Part shown: piece after piece, positions 25,461 through 33,597 of the stretch
Position numbering within the stretch: position 1 is the stretch's first letter
Layout of the letters: each line of letters starts with the position of its first letter
Source: Micavibrio sp.
GTDB taxonomy: Bacteria > Pseudomonadota > Alphaproteobacteria > Micavibrionales > Micavibrionaceae
DNA length: 35,576 bases
Direction of reading: 5' to 3'
Assembly: GCA_002695035.1 (NCBI GenBank)
Contig: NZNU01000056.1
Span: 18,109 to 53,684, forward strand
Notes under the pieces: model-generated
Told to the model about the DNA's origin: nothing
What the model saw: only the letters and a program-made list of their open reading frames with translations
The model's database searches: none
Program-made: the position numbers and the translations under genes

Positions 25461-26339
25461 TTATTTTCCGAAAGAAAAGTGTGGTTCTATAGGTTTAAGG
25501 ATTTCCTCCTTAACCTGTTCGTATAATGACTCATTCCTTGCAATAATGCACCCTTTATCGAAACAGCCAAGAGAAGATGTGTAGGGATCGCCCTCCAGAT
25601 TGCGGATAACCAGACCCTGTCCGTTCAGGATGCTGCATCCGGGGAGCTGGTCCCAGACATTGGCGTTAAAAAATACAGCAAAATCCAGTGTTCCGTTCAG
25701 AAACAATGGGTAATACATTGCCGAGACCATGAAAGACACATCGTAATCAAGATCGGTCGGGATATTTTTTAAGGCTGCGCGTTGTTCTTTGGAAAGGTAA
25801 TATGCACCGAGTAAGCCACTTGGCGGTGTGGCAGCACCTTTGGTGGGGACGATGTCCCTGTCAATAAAGGCTCCAATATTTTCAAAGCCTGAATAGAGTT
25901 GTTTCGCCATTATATCGTAAATCCACCCTGCCTTCATCTTTCCTTTATGTGTCAGTGCAAGCATTGTTGCGAATCCCTCTTTTCCCTGAACGAAACGGGA
26001 CGTGCCATCAATAGGGTCAAGAACCCAAACGGGTGTATCCTGTTCTGAAAAAGCGTTAAGACAGCCTTTGTCCATAGCATATGTTTCTTCGCCTATGAAA
26101 AGGCTGTCGGGAAGGAGGTCTGTCAAAAAAGACTTTAATGCTTCTTCGCTTTCCTGATCAGCAACAGTTACAAAGTCACGAGGATTTGATTTTGTGCCAA
26201 TATCCTTATCAGACAGGTTCCTAAAACGGGGGCGTATGATTTCTGCGGCAACAGATTCTATTTTCTGCTCTGTTTCACGGACAGATATGCTGGAATAGCC
26301 TTCCAGATCTATAATTTCAGGATAAGATTTTGGTTCCAT
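25461..26339 (-). CDS. Inositol monophosphatase family phosphatase
   Basis: A 292-residue Mg2+-dependent sugar-phosphate or nucleotide phosphatase. The metal-site motifs of the family are all present: GEETY at about residue 88, DPIDGTSRFVQG at about 107-118, and the C-terminal WDQLPGCSILNGQG (family WD..Ag....eaGG, with G-Q-G for the usual A/G-G-G). The substrate could be inositol-1-phosphate, histidinol-phosphate or 3'-phosphoadenosine-5'-phosphate; the sequence alone does not decide. It lies between the DUF465 gene and purE with short gaps (26 and 24 bases), which suggests cotranscription. No good ribosome-binding site precedes the ATG; the first 25 residues precede the expected domain. Confidence 0.85.
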   Translation of the reverse strand: MEPKSYPEIIDLEGYSSISVRETEQKIESVAAEIIRPRFRNLSDKDIGTKSNPRDFVTVADQESEEALKSFLTDLLPDSLFIGEETYAMDKGCLNAFSEQDTPVWVLDPIDGTSRFVQGKEGFATMLALTHKGKMKAGWIYDIMAKQLYSGFENIGAFIDRDIVPTKGAATPPSGLLGAYYLSKEQRAALKNIPTDLDYDVSFMVSAMYYPLFLNGTLDFAVFFNANVWDQLPGCSILNGQGLVIRNLEGDPYTSSLGCFDKGCIIARNESLYEQVKEEILKPIEPHFSFGK

Positions 26340-26365
26340 GAAGATGATTTAGGCCACATCAGCGA

Positions 26366-26566
26366 TTAGGCAATGATGTCAGGAAGAAGTTCACTTTCAA
26401 TTTTTTGAATCATGTCTTTTAGTTGCAGCTTTCTCTTCTTAAGGCGCTGCAGTTTCAAAGCATCCACAACCGACATCTCAACAAGGCGGTCAATGGCACT
26501 GTCCATGTCCCTGTGCTCTTCTCTAAGTTCGGCAAGTTTTTCCCGGAGGGCTTCTTCGTCTTCCAT
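26366..26566 (-). CDS. DUF465 (YdcH-type) small protein
   Basis: A 66-residue, highly charged, wholly helical protein matching DUF465: REEHRDMDSAIDRLVE followed by DALKLQRLKKRKLQLKDMI. The family forms a short antiparallel hairpin and its function is not established. Genes of this family are common beside purE in alphaproteobacteria, as here, where it heads the minus-strand run toward purK. It is divergent from the phosphofructokinase gene across 85 AT-rich bases. Confidence 0.85.
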   Translation of the reverse strand: MEDEEALREKLAELREEHRDMDSAIDRLVEMSVVDALKLQRLKKRKLQLKDMIQKIESELLPDIIA

Positions 26567-26651
26567 AAATTATTTTCTTATTTTCATCTTTCACTTTGAA
26601 TGGAAATAGTTTACCAAAAAACAAACAGTTTTTTAAGAGTTTTTAAGTGAT

Positions 26652-27731
26652 ATGACGAAAAGAGTTGGAATTTTAACGAGTGGTGGGGATTGCGCGGGGC
26701 TGAATGCCGTTATTCGCGCGGCCGTTCACCATGCTCATCTGCGTGGTTGGGAAATATTTGGTATCCTTGACGGGACACAAGGACTGTTGCAGAGGCCGAT
26801 ACAATACAAGAAGCTTCACCCAAATGATTTTGACGGGAATGTCATGCGTATGGGCGGAACGATACTCGGCACAACGAATAAAGGTAATCCGTTCGCATTT
26901 CCTATGAAGGACGGAACAACAAAGGACCGGTCCGATGAAATCATAGACGGTTTTAAGGAGCTTGGCCTTGATGCGGTAATCGGCATAGGCGGCGATGGCA
27001 GTTTTGCTATTTTGCGCCAGTTGGCACAAAAAGGCGGCATAAATATGGTTGGTGTGCCTAAAACAATTGATAATGACATTGGTGAAACCGAAACATCTGT
27101 TGGTTTCGATACGGCCGTAGCTGTAGCCACAGAGGCATTGGATAGATTGCAACCAACCGCGGCGTCGCATGACCGCGTTATGGTGCTTGAGGTTATGGGC
27201 CGTGATGCGGGCCATATCGCTTTAAGCGCAGGAATTGCAGGTGGTGTGGATGTTATTCTGATACCTGAAATCACATATTCCCTGGAGAATATTGCCACGA
27301 AAATCAGGGAAGTTATGAATTCCGGGCGTAATTTTGCCCTCGTTATTGTGTCAGAAGCCGTGAAAACCGAAGATGGCAGCAAATTTATGGTTGAATATAC
27401 CGGCGGCGAAAAAAGATATGGCGGTATAGGAAACTATATCGGCGCAAAGATTGCTGAAATGACAGGTTCGGAAACCCGTGTAACAAATCTTGGGCATGTA
27501 CAGCGCGGAAGTCAGCCTTCCTATAATGACAGGCTTTTGGCATCTGCCTTCGGTGTCAAAGCCATTGATTTGATAGCTCAGGGTAAATTTGACCGTATGG
27601 TTGCATGGAAAAACCGTGAAGTTGTTGACGTACCAATCAAGGATGCTATCGCTGCATATCAGGAAGTAGACGTGGACGGAACTTTGGTTCATACTGCAAA
27701 GGCACTCGGTATTTCTTTCGGAGATGAATAA
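26652..27731 (+). CDS. pfkA: 6-phosphofructokinase (group with Gly/Lys donor-site pair)
   Basis: Phosphorylates fructose-6-phosphate in glycolysis. The 359-residue protein has LTSGGDCAGLNAVIRA at the N-terminus, GIGGDGSF at 111-118, PKTIDNDI at 136-143 with the catalytic Asp, and EVMGRDAGHIAL. In E. coli numbering the donor-site residues are G104 (here G116) and K124 (here K137). ATP enzymes of the E. coli type have Gly/Gly and classic PPi enzymes have Asp/Lys, so this mixed pair leaves the phosphate donor open, though Gly104 favours ATP. GGTILGTTNKGNPF is typical of this longer group. The next gene starts 2 bases after its stop. Confidence 0.92.
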   Translation: MTKRVGILTSGGDCAGLNAVIRAAVHHAHLRGWEIFGILDGTQGLLQRPIQYKKLHPNDFDGNVMRMGGTILGTTNKGNPFAFPMKDGTTKDRSDEIIDGFKELGLDAVIGIGGDGSFAILRQLAQKGGINMVGVPKTIDNDIGETETSVGFDTAVAVATEALDRLQPTAASHDRVMVLEVMGRDAGHIALSAGIAGGVDVILIPEITYSLENIATKIREVMNSGRNFALVIVSEAVKTEDGSKFMVEYTGGEKRYGGIGNYIGAKIAEMTGSETRVTNLGHVQRGSQPSYNDRLLASAFGVKAIDLIAQGKFDRMVAWKNREVVDVPIKDAIAAYQEVDVDGTLVHTAKALGISFGDE

Positions 27732-27733
27732 AT

Positions 27734-28297
27734 ATGACCAACGCCTCAATGCTGTATGTACAGCAATCCCTGGCACCTGATGAGGAAATCATACATATAG
27801 GCCATTTTCACTGGATGTATGATGTTAAGGCTGTCATGAATATAGTTTGGGGCTGTATCTTTTCGCTGATGATTATTTTCGGCGCACTTCTTATCCAGAA
27901 CAAAGTCGGCATTAGTTTGAGCAGTTACCGCGTCGGAGCGGGTGGCGGCTGGTTTGATATGTTCCGTGCTTTACACCCTGGGATAAAGCTTGTGGCTTTT
28001 TTATGCTTCCTTTTTGGTCTTTTTCGCTTTGCACAGATGATGGTATTTAAGGCCACAACTGAAATTGCAATCACAACGTCTCGCTTGATTTACAAACGTG
28101 GCCTGATCGCAAGAAATGTCGGGGAAATGAGCATTGACCGCATAGAGGGCGTTAATGTTTTGCAGGGCATTTTAGGTCGTATCTTTGATTATGGTCGGGT
28201 TCTTGTCAGAGGAATGGGGGTAGGGGAGGTTATCTTGCCTCCTTTGGCAAGACCTGTGGTCTTCCGAAAGGCGATTGAAAAAGCCAGGATGTCATGA
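27734..28297 (+). CDS. Bacterial PH-domain (bPH2) membrane protein, first of a pair
   Basis: A 187-residue membrane protein with two hydrophobic segments (about 33-54 and 83-105), then a C-terminal bacterial pleckstrin-homology-like domain: TTEIAITTSRLIYKRGLIAR, then MSIDRIEGVNVLQGILGRIF and GRVLVRGMG. The pattern (ITTSRLI, I.RIE.V.V.Q...GRIF.YG.V.V.G.G) is that of the bPH2/DUF304 family, whose role is unknown. It follows pfk by 2 bases and overlaps the next gene by 4 bases (ATGA), so it is part of a tight operon. Confidence 0.85.
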   Translation: MTNASMLYVQQSLAPDEEIIHIGHFHWMYDVKAVMNIVWGCIFSLMIIFGALLIQNKVGISLSSYRVGAGGGWFDMFRALHPGIKLVAFLCFLFGLFRFAQMMVFKATTEIAITTSRLIYKRGLIARNVGEMSIDRIEGVNVLQGILGRIFDYGRVLVRGMGVGEVILPPLARPVVFRKAIEKARMS

Positions 28298-28812
28298 CCA
28301 GAGATAGAAGAAGAGTAAAAAATAATCCGATTAAAAACCCCCGTCGCTTATCGCGCGACCCCAGGCTTGCAGATATAGGTCTGCGAGAGGGGGAAACAAT
28401 TTTGATTAACGGCATCATTTCTCCCGGTATTTACTGGAAAAGTCTTTTTGTTTTGTTGCTAGCGCTACTTGTCGGGTTGTTGGCATGGCAGTTGGGGGCT
28501 TTGTTGCTTATTGTTTCCCTCATAATGTTTGGTGTTGCCTTTCTCACACAAAAATTCCTGTTGCTTGTACTTACTGATCACAGGGTCATTGTTCGTTATG
28601 GTATAATAAATCTTGAAACCACTCAGATACGTTTTTCATCACTCGAAAGTGTGGAGGTGCAGCGTACTTTGGTAGGACAACTCCTCGGTTATGCGAGTGT
28701 CGTATTAACGGGGACGGGTACGAGGGTGCTCGTAGTGCCTTTCATTGCCAATGCCAATCAGTTTAGAAATGCTCTGGATGAAATTTTGTTCAGGCAAGAT
28801 GAAGTTAAATAA
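28294..28812 (+). CDS. Bacterial PH-domain (bPH2) membrane protein, second of a pair
   Basis: A 172-residue protein with a basic N-terminus (about 1-25), two adjacent hydrophobic stretches (about 48-62 and 64-86) and a C-terminal PH-like domain: LTDHRVIVRYGIINLETTQI, FSSLESVEVQRTLVGQLLGY, VVLTGTGTRVLVVPFI. It is related to the preceding protein but not a recent copy. The 4-base overlap suggests coupled translation and perhaps a heteromeric membrane complex. The L,D-transpeptidase gene begins 21 bases after its stop. Confidence 0.85.
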   Translation: MTRDRRRVKNNPIKNPRRLSRDPRLADIGLREGETILINGIISPGIYWKSLFVLLLALLVGLLAWQLGALLLIVSLIMFGVAFLTQKFLLLVLTDHRVIVRYGIINLETTQIRFSSLESVEVQRTLVGQLLGYASVVLTGTGTRVLVVPFIANANQFRNALDEILFRQDEVK

Positions 28813-28833
28813 ACCACAAAAGTAAAATTTCGT

Positions 28834-30438
28834 ATGTCATTAAATTTTTTTAACCGGGTCGTAACGGCTTCCCTAGCTTTACTTATTTTTTCTCAACCTG
28901 TTTTGGCGCAAAGCTTCTCGCAAGACTTACAAAAAGCGTTATCACAAGCCTCGGTGAAGGGCCTGGCCTTTGAAGATAAACGGGCTTTTGAGGATTTTTA
29001 CAAAGAAAGGGGTTATGCGCCCTTATGGCGCGATGAGGATGATCGTGAAGAGGCGATAGATATATTGGCAGAATCATGGAGGCATGGCTTTCATCCCGCC
29101 CAATATAATGTGAACGTGTTGAGCTCAATATCCAAGAGTGACCATGTTGAAGATCTGGCGCCTCGGGAAGCCATGTTCAGCGCGGCAGTTGTGAAATATG
29201 CTCGGGATTTAACAGGGATGCGTGTGCCGGCATCTTCAATTAATCAGATTGATTCTTTCTGGCGTCAGCCTTTATCGGCTTATACGGTCTTGTCCCATAT
29301 TGCCAAAAAGCGTGATGCGGAGTCAGCACTTCGTGATTTTGCACCAAGAAATTCTCTTTATAGCGCTTTGCAGGACGAATTAATTGTCCAGATAAAGCGT
29401 GCCTCCAACCCAGATGAAATAGAAAGACTTCTCCCATTAAGTTTCGGCGGGACATTGAAGCCTGGGGATTATCATCGGCGTGTAAATGATTTACGACTGG
29501 TGCTTGATATGCGCAGCGAGCCCCAAAATGAACAATATGACGACAGGTTGTTGCAAGCTGTTATGGCCTTTCAGCAGGATAACGGGCTTGAAACGGACGG
29601 CATATTGGGGCCACAGACACTAGAGGCGCTTAACAGGACAGCCCTGGACAAGATCAAGCAGGTGATTGCCAATCTGGAACGTCTTCGCTGGCAAGAGCCG
29701 AACAGACCGGGCAAATATCTTATTGTGAATATACCGGCCCAAACACTCTGGGCGATAGAAGACGGTCAAACACAGCTTGAAATGCCTGTAATCGTTGGGC
29801 GTCCGGGTCGTGAAACGATGAGCTTTGTAACTCGCGTTACAGGGGTGAGGTTTAATCCCACCTGGACTGTGCCGAGAACAATCAAGTTTGAAGATTACGT
29901 CCCAAAACTTAAAAAAGACCCACTTTATATGGAAGGCAAAAATGTCAGGTTTATTCGTGACGGCCAGACTTTGAACCCGTCTTCTATAAACTGGAATGAG
30001 CTAAATGCCTCTGAGATTAGCCGGATTAGTATGGTGCAGGCCCCTGGCAGTAACAATCCGTTAGGGTATATACGATTGTTAATGCCTAATCGCTATAATA
30101 TATATCTCCATGATACAAATGCTGCGGGGCTTTTTGCGCAATCACTGAGGACTGAAAGTTCCGGGTGTGTGCGCATGTCCGAACCTCGCGCCGTGGCCAG
30201 TTTTATCCTTAAAGACAACGCAGGTTGGAGTGATCAGAATATAGATAACTACCTTTCCGGTGGAGAGATGAGCGATATTCCGGCTGAAAATCCAATACCT
30301 GCATATTTGCTCTATCAATCAATCTGGCAAGATGCCGGACGTGGCTTGGTGTACAGTAACGATATTTACGGATGGGATGAACGGCTTTTCAATGAACTTG
30401 AAAGCAGAAACGAAGTGTTTGTTCCCCGTATTGATTGA
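28834..30438 (+). CDS. L,D-transpeptidase, YcbB/LdtD type
   Basis: Periplasmic enzyme that makes 3-3 (mDAP-mDAP) peptidoglycan cross-links. The 534-residue precursor has a signal peptide (about 1-25, ending VLAQS), an N-terminal scaffold region, a peptidoglycan-binding domain at about 240-270 (AVMAFQQDNGLETDGILGPQ), and the YkuD catalytic domain at about 288-460. H426 (YLHDTNA) and the nucleophile C445 in SSGCVRM are in place; S-S-G-C rather than S-H-G-C is usual for the YcbB branch. Preceded by two membrane PH-domain genes and followed, after a 266-base spacer, by a DUF882/MepK-like endopeptidase gene. The same neighbour pair (ycbB-ycbK) occurs in E. coli. Confidence 0.92.
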   Translation: MSLNFFNRVVTASLALLIFSQPVLAQSFSQDLQKALSQASVKGLAFEDKRAFEDFYKERGYAPLWRDEDDREEAIDILAESWRHGFHPAQYNVNVLSSISKSDHVEDLAPREAMFSAAVVKYARDLTGMRVPASSINQIDSFWRQPLSAYTVLSHIAKKRDAESALRDFAPRNSLYSALQDELIVQIKRASNPDEIERLLPLSFGGTLKPGDYHRRVNDLRLVLDMRSEPQNEQYDDRLLQAVMAFQQDNGLETDGILGPQTLEALNRTALDKIKQVIANLERLRWQEPNRPGKYLIVNIPAQTLWAIEDGQTQLEMPVIVGRPGRETMSFVTRVTGVRFNPTWTVPRTIKFEDYVPKLKKDPLYMEGKNVRFIRDGQTLNPSSINWNELNASEISRISMVQAPGSNNPLGYIRLLMPNRYNIYLHDTNAAGLFAQSLRTESSGCVRMSEPRAVASFILKDNAGWSDQNIDNYLSGGEMSDIPAENPIPAYLLYQSIWQDAGRGLVYSNDIYGWDERLFNELESRNEVFVPRID

Positions 30439-30704
30439 TAAAATTGACGTTAAAATTAAGATAGGTTTAAAAAAAGCCATTTTATACTCATAATATCGTG
30501 ACCCCTTGAAGTCACCGATTTATTGCCATATACTAAAAACATGTGAATGTTCTTCACATTTCTCATTCTTGGACTTTATCAACTTACGGACTCCTGTTAA
30601 TCCTAACAAATCTGTTTTGAATTAGTTCCAATCAATATGTTTTTGGTAATGATCTTTACCTCAAAAATAAAATCAATGTGTAAAAAAGGAACGGGTAGTA
30701 ATTT
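30439..30704. other. 266-base AT-rich spacer before the DUF882 gene
   Basis: No gene seen. It contains a perfect 7-bp inverted repeat with a 5-base loop, ATGTGAA (30541-30547) and TTCACAT (30553-30559), and a shorter one, GTGAC-N8-GTCAC (30499-30516). Neither is followed by a T run long enough for a terminator. They could be binding sites or leader hairpins for the downstream gene. Confidence 0.4.
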
Positions 30705-31280
30705 ATGACTCTGGAAAAATCTTTGCTTGAAGGCACTCTCGACCGCCGCTCACTTCTAAAGGGAAGTCTCACTCTCTCAGCAACAGCAATGATCTCGGCA
30801 ATAGGCGTCAAGCCAGTATGGGCCGCACCAACAGACGGTAGATACACAGTAAATATAGTTAATAAGCATACTCATGAGCGTTTCGAAGGGCTTTACCGCG
30901 TAGGGAATGAATACCTTCCTGAGGCTTTCGAAAACATAAACACGACCCTTCGTGACCACCGGACAGATGAAATTTTCCCGATTGACCCGCGCGTTATTGA
31001 TATTGCTGTGGCTCTTCACAAAATGACAGGCACGCGACGTCCTTTTGAAATTATTTCGGGCTACAGATCTCCCAAAACCAACGCAATGTTGCGTTCAAAC
31101 AGTAGCGCCGTTGCCAAAAAATCTTTGCATATGTCAGGGCAGGCACTGGATATACAAGTTGCCGATGTTCCAATCTCGAGATTGCGTGATGTCGCGATCA
31201 AACTGAAGGCCGGAGGCGTTGGTTACTATCCGAAAAGTAACTTTGTACACGTTGATTCGGGCCGATTTAGAACTTGGTAA
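30705..31280 (+). CDS. Tat-exported DUF882 protein, MepK/YcbK-like murein endopeptidase
   Basis: A 191-residue precursor of the DUF882/peptidase M15 group. E. coli YcbK (MepK) of this group cuts 3-3 and some 4-3 peptidoglycan cross-links. A twin-arginine signal, DRRSLLKGS with R14-R15, is followed by a hydrophobic stretch ending in VWAAP near residue 41, so it is exported folded. Zinc ligands fit M15: H142 and D149 in LHMSGQALDIQV, and H182 in FVHVDSGRFRTW. SGYRSPKTNAML is the conserved preceding loop. Being near an L,D-transpeptidase gene fits a make-and-cut pair for 3-3 links. AAAGGA lies rather far (13 bases) before the ATG, but the Tat motif supports this start. Confidence 0.92.
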   Translation: MTLEKSLLEGTLDRRSLLKGSLTLSATAMISAIGVKPVWAAPTDGRYTVNIVNKHTHERFEGLYRVGNEYLPEAFENINTTLRDHRTDEIFPIDPRVIDIAVALHKMTGTRRPFEIISGYRSPKTNAMLRSNSSAVAKKSLHMSGQALDIQVADVPISRLRDVAIKLKAGGVGYYPKSNFVHVDSGRFRTW

Positions 31281-31355
31281 AATCTTAAGCTTTCAATATC
31301 CACAATAATCTGCTAATATTCCTATAATAATAAAAAATTTACAGGGAATAACTGC

Positions 31356-31874
31356 GTGATACTGATTGGATTAGGAGCAAACCTTCCAAGTGAGCATGGA
31401 ACACCGGCTCAAACTCTGGAAGTTGCAAAGAATCACCTTATAGAGAATAAAGTTCAAGTTCTGGCATCCTCCAGAACCTGGTTGAGTTCTCCCGTCCCGT
31501 ACAGCGAAGATCAGCCGTGGTATGCAAATGCCGTTATCGCGGTAAAAACCGATTTATACCCCGCGCCACTACTTGCCTTACTCCAAGATATAGAGGCCGA
31601 TTTTGGGCGTGTGAGAACGGTTAAAGACGCGCCGCGCATTCTTGATCTTGATCTTCTTGCATATAATGATGAGGTCATGGCCAGTGAATATCTTACATTG
31701 CCCCACCCACGTTTGCATGAGCGGGCTTTCGTGTTAAAACCTCTCATGGAAATAACACAGGAATGGGTGCATCCATACCTGAATAAAACCTTGATGGGAA
31801 TGATACGTGACCTCGACCCCAAACAAAAAACCACACCCTTGGCAAAAGGCGAGGAATACCGGGTCGCCGGATAA
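31356..31874 (+). CDS. folK: 2-amino-4-hydroxy-6-hydroxymethyldihydropteridine pyrophosphokinase
   Basis: Transfers pyrophosphate from ATP to 6-hydroxymethyl-dihydropterin, the step before dihydropteroate synthase in folate synthesis. The 172-residue protein starts with GTG (MILIGLGANLP) and shows SSPVPYSEDQPWYANAVIAV, IEADFGRVRTVKDAPRILDLDLLAY (ending in the HPPK signature, DAPRILDLDLLAY) and LPHPRLHERAFVLKPL. The Asp pair in DLDLL binds magnesium. folP follows, its reading frame starting 68 bases before the folK stop. Confidence 0.95.
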   Translation: MILIGLGANLPSEHGTPAQTLEVAKNHLIENKVQVLASSRTWLSSPVPYSEDQPWYANAVIAVKTDLYPAPLLALLQDIEADFGRVRTVKDAPRILDLDLLAYNDEVMASEYLTLPHPRLHERAFVLKPLMEITQEWVHPYLNKTLMGMIRDLDPKQKTTPLAKGEEYRVAG

Positions 31875-32685
31875 ATTCTGCGCTGAAACTCCCTGCCTTA
31901 TGGGAATAGTCAATGTCACACCGGATAGCTTTTCCGATGGGGGCAGTTTTCTTGATCCTTTAAAAGCTATAAATCACGGTAAGCGCCTTATTGATGAAGG
32001 CGCTATGATTTTGGATATTGGTGGAGAATCGACGCGCCCCGGCGCAGCCCCGGTTAGTCAGGAAGAGGAATTAAACAGGGTTTTACCCGTAATCGAAGGG
32101 TTAAGCGATATCTGCGCACAGAAGGGAGCGTTGCTCTCTATAGATACGCGTCATACGGGTGTGATGCGCGAAGCGATAAAAGCCGGAGCTAATTTCGTGA
32201 ATGATGTAAATGCTCTTAGAGATGAAGGGGCAATAGATGTGGTTGCGGGTCATGATATTCCCGTCTGCCTGATGCACATGCAGGGAACACCAGAGACTAT
32301 GCAGGAAAGCCCAACTTACGATAATATTATTGATGAGGTTTTTGCATATCTGAGTAACCGTATCACAGAGTGCGTAAAGAGGGGTCTCAGGAAAGAAAAT
32401 ATAGTTGCTGATATAGGGATTGGCTTTGGTAAAACATTGGATCACAATATTGAGCTGCTAAAGAATATCGCTGTTTTCCATCAGCTGGATGTTACTCTTT
32501 TAGTAGGAACCTCCCGCAAAAGCTTCATTTCGAAAATAGATACTTACGCAATGCAGCCTGAAGACAGGCTGGGCGGATCATTGGTAACGGTTTTGGACGC
32601 GGCTCATAAGGGTGTGCAAATTGTCAGGGTTCATGATGTTGCCCAAACGCGTCAGGCCCTGTTAATGGCAAAGGCTCTTAGGTAG
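31807..32685 (+). CDS. folP: Dihydropteroate synthase
   Basis: Joins the FolK product to p-aminobenzoate to form dihydropteroate, the target of sulfonamides. The TIM-barrel motifs are complete: GIVNVTPDSFSDGG, DIGGESTRPGA, LSIDTRHTGV, FVNDVNALRD, and C-terminal LVGTSRKSF with the Lys-Ser-Phe phosphate/pABA site. The start is uncertain. GTG 31807 gives 292 residues and a 68-base overlap with folK; the only later ATG, at 31897, begins inside the first barrel strand. GTG is preferred because it keeps residues before that strand, with GGGA about 9 bases upstream of it. Confidence 0.95.
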   Translation: MTSTPNKKPHPWQKARNTGSPDKFCAETPCLMGIVNVTPDSFSDGGSFLDPLKAINHGKRLIDEGAMILDIGGESTRPGAAPVSQEEELNRVLPVIEGLSDICAQKGALLSIDTRHTGVMREAIKAGANFVNDVNALRDEGAIDVVAGHDIPVCLMHMQGTPETMQESPTYDNIIDEVFAYLSNRITECVKRGLRKENIVADIGIGFGKTLDHNIELLKNIAVFHQLDVTLLVGTSRKSFISKIDTYAMQPEDRLGGSLVTVLDAAHKGVQIVRVHDVAQTRQALLMAKALR

Positions 32686-32718
32686 TAATAACTTTATCTT
32701 TGTGATAAACCCTAAAAT

Positions 32719-33588
32719 ATGAATATCGGAATCATTGGCATAGGGTGTATAGGCTCATCTTTGGCACGAGATTTGAAGAAATCTCAAGGTCACGAAATCT
32801 ATGTGCATGATAACAATGCCGATTTTCTTGAGCAGGCAAAAGAGCTGTCGCTGGCCGATCACTACGGTGATATTAAAAGGCTCGCCAGTAATTGCGATAT
32901 TGTATTTATATGCGTTCCTGTTCGTGCAATCCTCAAAGTGATCGAGGAAATCCTGCCACATATGAAAGAGGGCAGCATTGTTACAGATGTAGGCTCTGTA
33001 AAGTCTTCTTTATATGTGAATCCCAAAGCTATGCCAAAAGATGTCGTCTATATTCCGGGACACCCTATAACGTCGGGTACAAATACTTCCGGCCCCATGG
33101 CTGGCAGGGAAGGCGTCTTTAAAGGGCGGAAATGGATCATAACACCCGATAAATCTGCCTCGGAGACACAGGTAAACAAGTTAAAAGATCTGCTGGATAG
33201 TCTGGGTGCAAATGTATTGTCATTAAGCGCCAATGTCCATGACGAAATGCTTGGCTTTGTCTCACATTTACCACATGTCATGGCTTTTTCTGCGATGCAG
33301 GCAGCAAACGAACTTGACCAGATGCTCGATGAAGATGTTTTCACATTTGCTGGTGGAAGTTTTATGGATCTGACACGTATTGCTGGTGGCGACCCCGATA
33401 TGTGGCGCGATATATTCTTGACCAATAAAGATAGTATTCTGGCTGCATGTAGCTTGTTTTCATCAAAGATGGACGAGTTAAAAACACTGATTGAAAATGA
33501 AAGCGTTGAAGAAATACATCAATTTGTGAATACTGCTCATAAGATTAAAGTGGAAAAATTCCCACATCAGGAAAATGAAACGAAGTAA
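32719..33588 (+). CDS. tyrA: Prephenate (or arogenate) dehydrogenase
   Basis: Oxidative decarboxylation of prephenate or arogenate toward tyrosine. The 289-residue protein has an N-terminal Rossmann fold (IGIIGIGCIGSSLARDL), VFICVPVRAI, TDVGSVKSS with the cofactor-side Ser, and IPGHPITSGTNTSGPMAG, which bears the conserved catalytic-region histidine. A C-terminal helical dimerisation domain contains FVSHLPHVMAF. There is no fused chorismate mutase or ACT domain, so no obvious tyrosine-feedback module. The choice between prephenate and arogenate cannot be made from the motifs. pheA follows 9 bases later. Confidence 0.92.
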   Translation: MNIGIIGIGCIGSSLARDLKKSQGHEIYVHDNNADFLEQAKELSLADHYGDIKRLASNCDIVFICVPVRAILKVIEEILPHMKEGSIVTDVGSVKSSLYVNPKAMPKDVVYIPGHPITSGTNTSGPMAGREGVFKGRKWIITPDKSASETQVNKLKDLLDSLGANVLSLSANVHDEMLGFVSHLPHVMAFSAMQAANELDQMLDEDVFTFAGGSFMDLTRIAGGDPDMWRDIFLTNKDSILAACSLFSSKMDELKTLIENESVEEIHQFVNTAHKIKVEKFPHQENETK

Positions 33589-33597
33589 GGCTTAATT

